Assembly (NCBI GenBank): GCA_035601575.1
Contig: DATNNZ010000084.1
Coordinates: 1-7,240, forward strand
Direction: 5' to 3'
Length of the DNA: 7,240 nucleotides
From: DASTDH01 sp035601575
Lineage (GTDB): Bacteria; Verrucomicrobiota; Verrucomicrobiia; Chthoniobacterales; JAFAMB01
Part shown: positions 1-5,642 of the stretch, one piece after another
How positions within the stretch are numbered: the first letter of the stretch is position 1
How the letters are laid out: each line of letters starts with the position of its first letter
Translations under genes and position numbers: made by a program
The notes under the pieces: generated by a model
Database searches by the model: none
What the model saw: the letters and a program-made list of their open reading frames with translations, nothing else
Told to the model about the DNA's origin: nothing

Positions 1-50
1 CGAGCCGCATCCGGGAAGGACTGCTGGGGGATGCCGTAAGGCCAGATTAG
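1..50 (+). other. possible 3' end of a gene entering from the left
   Basis: The third forward frame is open from the window edge to a TAG at 48-50 and would give a short tail ending in LLGDAVRPD. The opposite strand is also open over the same bases, so the coding strand is uncertain. The stretch is too short to identify a family. It is listed only because a gene probably lies just to the left. Confidence 0.2.
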
Positions 51-72
51 TTAGCCTTCAATACTGTTCATT

Positions 73-107
73 TAGGGGTCACTCCTCCGTTTGTAAAAAA
101 TTGTACG
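73..107 (+). repeat. left terminal inverted repeat
   Basis: This is the left arm of the 35-bp perfect inverted repeat. It starts TAGGGGTCACTCC, has a central run of six A, and ends in TTGTACG. Its reverse complement is found at 253-287. Confidence 0.9.
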
Positions 108-252
108 TTAAGCCGCGAGCCTGAAGTAACACAGCGCCTGAGCTTCTGTGGTGCGGCTTCCGAGACAGCCTTGATCAGATCGAGGACTTGTCCTGCGTCA
201 GTTCAGTCGATAGGGATATATGACCTATTCCCCTCGTAATTTCTGGCCTAAG

Positions 253-287
253 CGTACAATTTTTTACAAACGGAGGAGTGACCCCTA
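253..287 (-). repeat. right terminal inverted repeat
   Basis: This is the right arm, an exact reverse complement of 73-107 with no mismatch in 35 bp. Beyond it the flanks no longer match. Perfect identity of the arms suggests a recent insertion or selection on the ends. Confidence 0.9.
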
Positions 288-531
288 CATCCAGAACGAA
301 TCATCTGGTTCGGACAAGGTATCGAATTGACTGCCTGCGCCGAAAGTAAGTATTTTTGTAGTCACGCGGAATTACATACGGGCACAGCCTATAATTGACC
401 AGACTTGGTTGCCCCCAGGTATCACTCCGGCCAAATAATAGTGTCTCAATTATGACAGAAACGCAGCGACCGTACAGTTGATCTATTGCCCTCGCAAAGG
501 TTACGAAAATTTCTTATAGGTGACTCGATCT
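288..531. other. leader region without a gene
   Basis: This stretch lies between the inverted-repeat element and the hydrolase gene and has no credible coding frame. A perfect TATAAT is present at 390-395, but nothing like TTGACA lies 16-18 bp upstream, so it is not called as a promoter. A short ATG-initiated frame of nine codons near 450-480 has no support. The hydrolase promoter is probably here but cannot be placed. Confidence 0.4.
518..523 (+). promoter_or_regulatory. ribosome binding site that sets the hydrolase start
   Basis: AGGTGA lies about 8-9 bases before the ATG at 532. The in-frame GTG at 520 falls inside this Shine-Dalgarno sequence and has only a distant AAAGG (497-500) upstream. 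This makes ATG 532 the better start. Confidence 0.6.
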
Positions 532-2205
532 ATGCTGCGTTTTGATCTCTCGAAAATTTCGTTTTTCCCCCTGTGTTTCTTTCTCACGGCTTGGCTTGGC
601 GGCACCCTGTTGGTGGGTTGTGCTCCCTTCGCTTCCGTCGGCGTCGTTGTTCCCTCACCGCCGATCGCGTTAGTGGCCGATCAAAGTACGGAAGAACTGA
701 AGCAAGCTCGTTCAGAAATGAAGGTAAGTGAGGAGCTTGCTAAAACCAATCCAAAGGCGGCAATGGCCCAAAGTGAGGCGGCTGCGATGCTTAGTCTCGA
801 TGCCCAGAAGAACCTTTCTGGTCCCAGAGCAGACCAGGTTATCGCCTTCTACAACTATTCTGTGGCCAGGCTCGTGGAACAGATGATCGCATCGAGGGAG
901 AAACCGTGGGAGAAGGAAATTCAATTAGCAGGTCCCAGTGGTCCTCTTGGTCTAAGCCTGAAATCCGACAAGGCCGGAGCTTATATTCCGGGCTTTGATC
1001 GCTTGCTTGCCACCGATCGAATGAAGATTGGTGGTACTTATTTAACCAACCGAGTCCTCATTCAAGGAGTTGGCGCGCCTTTCGTTAGCGCAGGAATTGG
1101 TCGGAACGAGGCCTGGGAACCCCATAAGCACTACTACAGCGTCACGGCTATCCTTACTTTTTCGGGTACCCACGGTACGCTCCAGATTCTAGATCCCGGG
1201 GCCACGACTACGGTGACCCTGGCGGGAAAGTCTCGACCTGTTGCTGCTGATCTGACTGCACCAGAGGCGCTGTTAATCGCGGAGACGCAGCCTCAGAAAT
1301 TCGGCCTCTCTAGCTTGCTGCACACTGACAAATTCACGAAATCGGCCAAGGTGGTCATGGTTGCCCCATATCGGATTAACCGGATCCCAATTATTTTCAT
1401 TCATGGTTTGGCGGACTCGCCCGTGACTTGGGTCCCCATGATCAACGGGCTGAATGCCAGTCCGGAGATTAGAAAGAAATATCAAGTTTGGGTCTTTCGT
1501 TACCCGAGTGGATTGCCTTATACGCTCTCATCCGCCCTTTTTCGACGGTACCTTGCGGCCATTTATCAAAAATATCCGAATACTCCTAAAGCCGTCCTAA
1601 TCGGACACAGCATGGGAGGTTTAGTTGCAGACATGATGGTTCGCGACTCAGCAGGCAACCAATATTGTGATGACGTTTTGGGCAAACCTCTCGATCAATT
1701 TCAAATCGAACCGGACCAGCTCAGGATTATTAAAGAGTCGCTCATCTTCAAGGCTAATACTCACGTCAGTAAGGTCATTTTTATTGCTACGCCTCACAAA
1801 GGCGCTGAAATGGCCAGCGGCCCGATTGGCCGGCTCGGATCCAGGTTAGTAAGCTTGCCGGCCAAGTTGGTGGCCATTGGCCCCGGGCTAGTCGAAAAGG
1901 CCACAGCGACCAATGGAAAAAAGATTGTCGGGCGTTTCCCCAATAGCATCGACACCCTACGGCCCGAAGCCCGAAGCGTGGTGGCCATGAACCGGCTTCC
2001 GATCGCATCTTCCATTACCTACTATTCTATCATTGGCGATCGTGGTGGGAACAACTCCCCGAATAGCTCGGATGGCGTGGTGGCTTATCGCAGTTCTCAC
2101 TTGGAAGGATCGAGGTCCGAAAAGATCGTTCCATATTGGCACTCTTACGTTCACAGAAGTCCCCAGGGCATTGCCGAAGTAGAAAGAATCCTTCTTAATC
2201 CATAA
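532..2205 (+). CDS. lipoprotein alpha/beta hydrolase (lipase/esterase-like)
   Basis: Predicted secreted, lipid-anchored serine hydrolase of 557 residues; the natural substrate is unknown, with lipid or other ester hydrolysis inferred from the fold. The N-terminus is a lipoprotein signal: a hydrophobic segment at about residues 11-28, then the lipobox L-V-G-C with Cys30. Ala follows the Cys, which would suit outer-membrane sorting. Residues about 31-285 form a region I do not recognise. The hydrolase domain starts with an oxyanion His-Gly (291-292, in FIHGLADSP), has the nucleophile elbow GHSMGG with Ser360, Asp514 in SSDGVV, and a His at 537 or 541 near the end. The Asp-Gly-Val-Val and His-Ser spacing is usual for PGAP1/DUF676-type lipases. 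The full triad suggests an active enzyme. ATG 532 is preferred over GTG 520. The gene stands alone, and an IS66 remnant begins about 20 bp after its stop. Confidence 0.85.
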   Translation: MLRFDLSKISFFPLCFFLTAWLGGTLLVGCAPFASVGVVVPSPPIALVADQSTEELKQARSEMKVSEELAKTNPKAAMAQSEAAAMLSLDAQKNLSGPRADQVIAFYNYSVARLVEQMIASREKPWEKEIQLAGPSGPLGLSLKSDKAGAYIPGFDRLLATDRMKIGGTYLTNRVLIQGVGAPFVSAGIGRNEAWEPHKHYYSVTAILTFSGTHGTLQILDPGATTTVTLAGKSRPVAADLTAPEALLIAETQPQKFGLSSLLHTDKFTKSAKVVMVAPYRINRIPIIFIHGLADSPVTWVPMINGLNASPEIRKKYQVWVFRYPSGLPYTLSSALFRRYLAAIYQKYPNTPKAVLIGHSMGGLVADMMVRDSAGNQYCDDVLGKPLDQFQIEPDQLRIIKESLIFKANTHVSKVIFIATPHKGAEMASGPIGRLGSRLVSLPAKLVAIGPGLVEKATATNGKKIVGRFPNSIDTLRPEARSVVAMNRLPIASSITYYSIIGDRGGNNSPNSSDGVVAYRSSHLEGSRSEKIVPYWHSYVHRSPQGIAEVERILLNP

Positions 2206-2227
2206 ATGCAGGTACGCCTTTTTTGTT

Positions 2228-2457
2228 GTAAACGCCAGACAAACACAGATTTGACGGCGCCGCCGGATTTCGACGGTTAGATCCTGGCCGCCCAAGCGTT
2301 GGGGGTGAGTTCAGCGACTCGATTGGTCGGAAAATTGGCCAAGCCTGGGAGCACAGAGCCGAGGTAGGCGCGGAGCGGTAGGCTCAAGCGGGCGACAAGT
2401 TTCGACGATCGAAATGATGGCGGCTACTCGCGGTCCAGCCTCTTTACTTCCGACGTG
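2228..2457 (-). pseudogene. 3' remnant of an IS66-family transposase (frameshifted)
   Basis: Read on the minus strand from 2457, the sequence gives HVGSKEAGPRVAAIISIVET-C-R. After a shift of one base at about 2388-2395 it gives YLGSVLPGLANFPTNR and then VAELTPNAWAARI before a TAA at 2277-2279. This is the typical C-terminus of the DDE transposase (TnpC) of IS66 elements, including the C-terminal element. One extra C in a CGCCCGC run explains the shift. The bases just beyond the stop contain GTAAACGCC at 2228-2236 (plus strand), which resembles the GTAA-type ends of IS66 elements, so one IS end is probably preserved 22 bp after the hydrolase gene. The 5' part of the transposase, the accessory genes and the other end are missing. 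Only about 60 of roughly 500 residues remain, so it cannot be functional. Confidence 0.8.
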
Positions 2458-2712
2458 TTTGACGGGCCGTCGAAGATTGTCTCGACTACATTTCCGAAAA
2501 CATGCATCGCTTCTACCGCGATCGGGTTGCACCCAAAGCCGGACGGCCCTGACGGCAAATACCGACGTGACGCGATACATTGTCGTTGCAATCCATTGTG
2601 AAGGGTTTCGCGGCGTATTCGGTAGTGCTATCCTAGAGCCGTTCAATCGAAGTCGGAAGCGATTATTACGTTTTCTGGTCGCCTTGGTTGAAAAGCACAA
2701 CAGGACCATGAT
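2458..2712. other. intergenic region upstream of the MOSC gene, no gene recognised
   Basis: Long frames are open on both strands here (up to 132 codons on the minus strand). Apart from the IS66 tail, none reads like a protein family I know. A minus-strand stretch reading NLRRPVK directly before HVGSKEAG could be a further shred of transposase with a small internal deletion. The promoter of the MOSC gene should be in the right part, but no clear -35/-10 pair was seen. Confidence 0.35.
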
Positions 2713-3369
2713 ATGGCACCCATGAAGCTCTTGTCCGTAAACGTGGGATTGCCGCGCGAGATTGAATGGCAGGGGAAACTTGTCCGTACTTCAATCTTCA
2801 AGTGTCCAGCGTCGGGCAATGTTCGAGTCAAGACGTTAAACTTGGAGGGCGACGAGCAGTCAGATCTCTCTGTGCACGGCGGAGTCCATAAGGCTGTTTA
2901 TGCCTACCCATCTGAGCACTACCGATTCTGGCGCGAGGAAGTACCGGGAATCGACCTACCCTTGGGGGTATTCGGAGAGAACTTTACGACGGAGGGATTG
3001 CTGGAGGAAGCCGTTCGCATCGGCGACCGCGTTCGGGTTGGATCTGCGCAGTTTGTCATTACTCAACCTCGATTGCCTTGTTTCAAGCTCGGTATCCGAT
3101 TCGGTCGCCCGGAAATGGTGAAGCGTTTTCTGCGCAGCGGTCGGACTGGATTCTATCTTGCCGTCCTGGAAGAGGGACAGGTTACCCCTGGCGACGCGAT
3201 AGAGTTGATTGCTCGGGATGAGCATGGCGTTACCGTGACCGATATCGTGAATTTATATACAGCGGACGCGACCAACCAAGACCTCTTGCAAAAGGCTAGC
3301 GAGTTGCCCGCGCTTCCCACCTATTGGCGAGAACGTTTTCGCAAGCGCCTTTGGGACCCGGATAGTTGA
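2713..3369 (+). CDS. MOSC domain protein, YiiM-like
   Basis: Cytoplasmic protein of 218 residues from the MOSC family (the domain shared with molybdenum-cofactor sulfurases), close in build to E. coli YiiM (about 224 residues). The YiiM group is linked to molybdenum-cofactor-dependent reduction of N-hydroxylated base analogues; that role is transferred by family, not shown here. Visible features are GDEQSDLSVHGGVHKAVYAY (about 46-65), FGENFTTEGL (about 88-97) and QPRLPCFKL with Cys123, the conserved MOSC cysteine expected to bind the cofactor. A C-terminal 3-alpha domain ends in ELPALPTYWRERFRKRL. The ATG at 2713 has AGGA at 2702-2705, seven bases upstream. An in-frame ATG at 2722 would match family starts but is too far from that site. 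The gene stands alone and faces minus-strand genes downstream. Confidence 0.88.
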   Translation: MAPMKLLSVNVGLPREIEWQGKLVRTSIFKCPASGNVRVKTLNLEGDEQSDLSVHGGVHKAVYAYPSEHYRFWREEVPGIDLPLGVFGENFTTEGLLEEAVRIGDRVRVGSAQFVITQPRLPCFKLGIRFGRPEMVKRFLRSGRTGFYLAVLEEGQVTPGDAIELIARDEHGVTVTDIVNLYTADATNQDLLQKASELPALPTYWRERFRKRLWDPDS

Positions 3370-3518
3370 GTTCCCGGAACGCGACCTGTGCTGCGGCAAA
3401 TTTTTTCTTCCTAGCCATATTCGAGCAGTCGGGAGTATACCATACGCCAAGCGCTTGTAGAAGAACCCGAAATGCAGCTTTTTTGACCCGAGTGCTGACC
3501 CGAGAATCCTGCCGCTCT

Positions 3519-3719
3519 TCAAGAAGGGCTCCGCCGACGCTTCAGCAGTTCCTTCACTTCTCGCCCAAGTGTGGGAGCCTGCGCTCGGCGCTCAAGGTCG
3601 AACCGTCCGTCGGGCATGGCGGACCGTAGACAGCGGGTCATTTCGGACAGTTTTTCAATGGCCGCGCGGACATCATTTTTTGAGGGAAGTCCGAGCCAAA
3701 ATTCGAAAAACCGATACAC
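3519..3719 (-). other. -1 frame continuation of the membrane-anchored orphan
   Basis: This frame overlaps the end of the 3638-3973 gene and reads more like a folded protein than the zero-frame tail does. It contains YRFFEFWLGLPSKNDV, then RAAIEKLSEM, and a charged end with REVKELLKRRRSPS before the stop at 3519-3521. It has only a GTG at 3719 and no Shine-Dalgarno, so independent translation is unlikely. It is open upstream to 3740, so a -1 shift anywhere between 3740 and 3720 would fuse it to the first 78 or more residues of the upstream frame. It could be the second half of a mutated gene or the product of programmed frameshifting. Confidence 0.45.
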
Positions 3720-3973
3720 CGCACGGACGCAAATGTTTGTTTTAAATCGGAGCCTAGCTCCTCGAAAAACTGTTCCTGAACGAGGGGCAGCTCATAAGGG
3801 TCCTTGTATTTATCCAGGATTTCATCCAGCTGATGCAGAATCCCGTCAATTGTGCTTCTAAGTTCTAGGGCAAGAGCGGCGTTAGTGGCGGCAAGCGGGG
3901 TCAAAACCCCGGTCGCAAGACCGGTCGCAACGCCTAACAGGTAAACGCCAATCCCTGAGATGACGTTGTTCAT
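3638..3973 (-). CDS. hypothetical membrane-anchored small protein, probably frameshifted
   Basis: I do not recognise a family. The zero frame encodes 111 residues. A single hydrophobic, Gly/Ala/Leu-rich segment at about residues 3-36 could be a membrane anchor or glycine-zipper-like helix. It is followed by a hydrophilic helical part (RSTIDGILHQLDEILDKY) and an acidic stretch up to about residue 80. After that the zero frame turns into a less protein-like tail (SDFPQKMMSARPLK) and stops. A better continuation exists in the -1 frame down to 3519. At codons 76-78 the gene contains GAT TTA AAA, giving the heptamer T_TTA_AAA in the correct phase for -1 slippage; a shift there would give 151 residues. 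The upstream region carries a 21-bp motif shared with the next operon and only a weak AAGA as ribosome site. Convergent with the MOSC gene. Confidence 0.5.
   Translation of the reverse strand: MNNVISGIGVYLLGVATGLATGVLTPLAATNAALALELRSTIDGILHQLDEILDKYKDPYELPLVQEQFFEELGSDLKQTFASVRCIGFSNFGSDFPQKMMSARPLKNCPK
3740..3746 (-). promoter_or_regulatory. candidate -1 ribosomal slippage heptamer T_TTA_AAA
   Basis: On the minus strand the bases TTTAAAA lie in the phase X_XXY_YYZ relative to the ATG at 3973 (codons 76-78: GAT TTA AAA). A -1 shift here enters a frame open for 73 more codons. No convincing downstream stem-loop or upstream Shine-Dalgarno-like stimulator was seen, so a plain deletion mutation remains equally likely. 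Confidence 0.3.
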
Positions 3974-3978
3974 AGCGA

Positions 3979-3999
3979 GATCTTAACGCCGACCGCGAG
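3979..3999 (-). repeat. 21-bp motif, copy 1
   Basis: This copy matches 4661-4681 at 18 of 21 positions (GATCTTAA then CCGCGAG, with three differences in the middle). It lies 5 bases upstream of the ATG at 3973 on the minus strand, where it overlaps the place of a ribosome binding site. Confidence 0.45.
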
Positions 4000-4052
4000 A
4001 CTTGGGCTTGGTCTGGATCAGCTCCCGCGCCTACCATTGATCTTCTCCCGAG

Positions 4053-4382
4053 TCAATTCGAGAGCGCTAACTCAGCTTGAGGGGTGCGCATGAAGTGCAC
4101 GAAGGACTCGGCCTCGTTCTCGGACATCTCCATGCCCAAAACCCGCTTTACGCGTTCCTGCAGCAGGCGCACGAATGTATCAACACCGAACTCCTTGATC
4201 CCGACACACTCGATCCCCACGATCTGGTCTGCATCATTGACGTCGACCAGCAGAATCGGCCAGCCGGAGACGAGCTCAACAGTCCTGGCCGCCTTCTGGT
4301 CGGCGAAGGCGAGATAGATGACGTCTCCGCCCGAATCGTAAGAATAGTCGATCGGTTCTGGATTAGCGAAGATTGGTTTCAT
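4053..4382 (-). CDS. DUF2283-like protein, possible antitoxin partner
   Basis: Small protein of 109 residues from the ATG at 4380-4382. A longer frame begins at 4412, but residue 11 of that frame is the better start because its ATG overlaps the upstream stop as ATGA. Residues about 10-55 resemble DUF2283: an aromatic beta strand (DYSYDSGGDVIYLAFA), then a strand ending LLVDVNDADQIVGIECVG. A helical C-terminal part (about 60-109) extends beyond the usual short DUF2283 protein and could be a partner-binding arm. No DNA-binding domain is evident. It is the second gene of a two-gene operon with a DUF4258-like protein, and the overlap implies translational coupling and matched amounts. A role as antitoxin or immunity protein is inferred from this layout only. 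Confidence 0.72.
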   Translation of the reverse strand: MKPIFANPEPIDYSYDSGGDVIYLAFADQKAARTVELVSGWPILLVDVNDADQIVGIECVGIKEFGVDTFVRLLQERVKRVLGMEMSENEAESFVHFMRTPQAELALSN

Positions 4383-4627
4383 TGAAGCCAGTACCCAGCA
4401 ATACCGTAGCATCTGTTTTCGTGGACCTCAGCAACAATTTGGAGCGTCCGTCCTTCGAAGGATTTGCGGAAATACCAGATCAGACCGCCGCTTAACCCGC
4501 GTCCTTGCGTCTTCTCGATGTGATCAGGGTTCTGGATGCAAGTTCTGGCTTGTTCCACAGTGTAGCCCCGCTGCTCGCCTCGAATGGGGACGTGACCGGA
4601 TAACTCGATGGAGTCAAAGGGCGGCAT
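4379..4627 (-). CDS. DUF4258-like protein, possible RelE-type toxin
   Basis: Protein of 82 residues. The pattern of a His (SGHVPIRGEQRG, H12) followed by a helix YTVEQARTCIQNPDHIE and two terminal strands (LQIVAEVHENRCYGIAGYWL) fits DUF4258, a compact domain often compared with RelE/BrnT-like toxins. The fold and length suit a ribosome- or RNA-acting toxin, but the activity is unproven. GAGGA at 4635-4639 lies seven bases before the ATG at 4627, a strong ribosome site, while the downstream partner has none as clear and overlaps by ATGA. If this is a toxin-antitoxin pair, the toxin gene comes first, the less common order. The promoter must lie in the roughly 70 bp shared with the divergent gene at 4697. 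Confidence 0.72.
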   Translation of the reverse strand: MPPFDSIELSGHVPIRGEQRGYTVEQARTCIQNPDHIEKTQGRGLSGGLIWYFRKSFEGRTLQIVAEVHENRCYGIAGYWLQ

Positions 4628-4634
4628 ATAAATT

Positions 4635-4639
4635 TCCTC
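4635..4639 (-). promoter_or_regulatory. ribosome binding site of the DUF4258-like gene
   Basis: GAGGA on the minus strand is seven bases before the ATG at 4627. It supports that start and shows that the first gene of the pair can be well translated on its own. Confidence 0.65.
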
Positions 4640-4660
4640 AGCTCACGCCCGTTATGAACG

Positions 4661-4681
4661 GATCTTAAGGCTGGCCGCGAG
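4661..4681 (-). repeat. 21-bp motif, copy 2
   Basis: This is the second copy of the motif at 3979-3999, with 18 of 21 bases identical and in the same orientation. It lies 33 bases upstream of the DUF4258-like start and 15 bases upstream of the divergent gene at 4697, in the right place to be part of a shared promoter or operator. Confidence 0.45.
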
Positions 4682-4696
4682 CGTTTCCAACCCCTT

Positions 4697-5011
4697 ATGA
4701 ACGCGTACGACGGTTGTCACATTACGATCCAGATTCCCGTTGACTTCGGTACCGAAAAAGAAAAGGAGCTTCGGCACTCATTCACGCAGGAATTACCCGG
4801 TTTGACTCTCACAATTCAAGGTGGTGAGAGCGTGGCTAAACCAAGGATTGGTGCAATCTCAATCGATGACTTCGCTTATGTCCGAAGCGCAAAAGCAGCT
4901 GAGGAATGGAGGAATCCTGCCGAAAAAGCAGAACTAAAAAGTGATCCTTTTCCAGTCGTCGGTTGGGCAGCGAGCAGAACCTTACGACAATTCCTTCAGG
5001 GTCACAAATGA
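4697..5011 (+). CDS. hypothetical small protein, divergent from the DUF4258/DUF2283 pair
   Basis: Orphan of 104 residues with no family that I recognise. It has no signal peptide or membrane segment. The first part suggests beta strands and a helix (HITIQIPVDFG, then EKEKELRHSF), the middle is mixed (LTLTIQGGESVAKPRIG), and the C-terminal half is helical and charged with conserved-looking Trp residues (AAEEWRNPAEKAEL, PFPVVGWAASRTLRQFL). The ATG at 4697 has no Shine-Dalgarno sequence upstream and there is no other in-frame start before an upstream TGA, so it may be leaderless or weakly translated. It shares a 69-bp divergent intergenic region with the two-gene pair, so joint regulation is possible. 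It could also be a spurious frame, although its amino-acid composition looks coding. Confidence 0.55.
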   Translation: MNAYDGCHITIQIPVDFGTEKEKELRHSFTQELPGLTLTIQGGESVAKPRIGAISIDDFAYVRSAKAAEEWRNPAEKAELKSDPFPVVGWAASRTLRQFLQGHK

Positions 5012-5181
5012 GCGCTCGTCAGAGCATTCTGTTATGACTCCCTAGGAGAAACCGAAAAGGATCAGAAGGAAAAAAACGTCCAACGAATGTCCAAGCACAC
5101 TACGGCGTACTGGAGTGTCAGAGGCTAAGTGATTGGTTGCAAGGATATTACGATTGCAATATTGGAATACACACCTAATAA
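5012..5181. other. AT-rich intergenic stretch without a gene
   Basis: No coding frame is supported. A small GCTC-GTCA-GAGC hairpin lies just after the stop at 5011, but no T-run follows it, so it is not called as a terminator. TTGCAA occurs twice around 5137-5159 in an AT-rich context. Confidence 0.35.
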
Positions 5182-5426
5182 TTATTTGTTACTCGCTAGT
5201 GTTCTATCACCTCGCCCAATGAGGCCGCGTCTCCTTCGACAGGCTCGAGCGATCGCGCTCTCGAATTCGGGATTGTCTTTACGCCGTTGAAGGAAAAACT
5301 CGTAGGAAACGCAGTGCGGCAATATGCTAACGAGAGAGGCACCCCTTTCTCAATCGCAGCCAGAATCGCCTCCTCTGCTCGCCGGTGCTCGTTTGGTCGC
5401 TCAGCTCCGGTCATTGGCTCGTTCAT
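5182..5426 (-). pseudogene. decayed helix-turn-helix gene, terminase small-subunit-like
   Basis: On the minus strand, ATG 5426 opens a frame that reads NEHRRAEEAILAAIEKGVPL, the style of a helix leading into a small HTH domain. Around 5310-5325 the sense passes to the -1 frame, which reads VSYEFFLQRRKDNPEFESAI and runs to a TAA at 5182-5184. The second helix followed by RKDNPEF is a usual pattern in phage terminase small subunits and related HTH proteins that begin with a start such as GVPLxxA...GVSYxTFxxWRKDNPEF. The two pieces together make one domain of about 80 residues that no single frame encodes, so the gene looks dead by a one-base loss. The family call is by pattern only. The frame is also open upstream of 5426, so the true start is unclear. 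Confidence 0.4.
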
Positions 5427-5642
5427 CCCGCTTACCCGAATGGCTGTTCGGTCGTCGCGCTCCTCAATCTCGCTGCGCTCTGCTTCCTTCTGAGCCCCGA
5501 TAATCTGCGACTGGGAAGCTTCTGGTCCCTCGCGCCCGAGTGTGTGTGTGCCGCACGGGGATCGCTGTAAGACTAGATTCCTGATTCCACTGCTCGGATC
5601 TATTCCACTGGCGGATAGAAATGCGCGTAGTTTATTGCAGTC
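5427..5642. other. region upstream of the sugar-binding protein gene
   Basis: The minus-strand frame of the decayed gene stays open to about 5580 without a recognisable protein. A (TG)5 run lies at 5541-5550. No clear promoter, operator palindrome or strong ribosome site for the gene at 5643 was found. Confidence 0.3.

Larger units (their letters stand above)
73..287. mobile_element. MITE-like element with perfect 35-bp terminal inverted repeats
   Basis: Bases 73-107 and 253-287 are exact reverse complements over 35 bp. Both ends have the form TA-GGGGTCACTCC... and the arms enclose about 145 bp with no gene. If the outer TA on each side is a duplicated target, the element proper is 75-285 with 33-bp repeats, as expected for a non-autonomous relative of IS630/Tc1-mariner elements. 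That assignment is inference, and a TA could be part of the repeat itself. Inside, a minus-strand frame is open from 202 to a stop at 68-70 (44 codons) and reads through the left arm, but it has no start codon. No transposase is present, so movement would need one supplied in trans. Confidence 0.75.

Noticed and set aside
390..395. Perfect TATAAT as a promoter for the hydrolase
   Set aside because: No -35 element at an acceptable distance, and it is about 140 bp from the start codon.
2311..2709. 132-codon minus-strand frame between hydrolase and MOSC genes
   Set aside because: Only its last part is protein-like and this belongs to the frameshifted IS66 transposase; the rest reads as an arginine-rich random frame.
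2414..2725. 103-codon plus-strand frame before the MOSC gene
   Set aside because: It is the complement of the IS66 remnant and its flank, has no recognisable domain, and overlaps the MOSC start.
3484..3504. Direct repeat TGACCCGAG twice, 12 bases apart, as start of a repeat array
   Set aside because: Only two short units are present, with no further copies; no CRISPR-like spacing exists in the window.
3253..3522. Minus-strand frame, and a 38-codon frame starting MARKKKFAAAQVAF, antisense to the end of the MOSC gene
   Set aside because: Both overlap a well-supported gene and have no family resemblance. A weak TATACT box upstream is not enough to support either of them.
3974..4052. Integron attC site between the minus-strand small genes
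   Set aside because: A GTTAAGA resembling a core site is present, but no matching RYYYAAC partner or L-box pairing was found.
4077..4385. Plus-strand frames of 102 and 77 codons opposite the DUF2283-like gene
   Set aside because: They are shadows of the minus-strand gene, which has a recognisable domain and a coupled start.
4055..5261. 13-bp inverted match AATTCGAGAGCGC (4055-4067 and 5249-5261)
   Set aside because: One match of this length is expected by chance in a 7-kb window searched on both strands.
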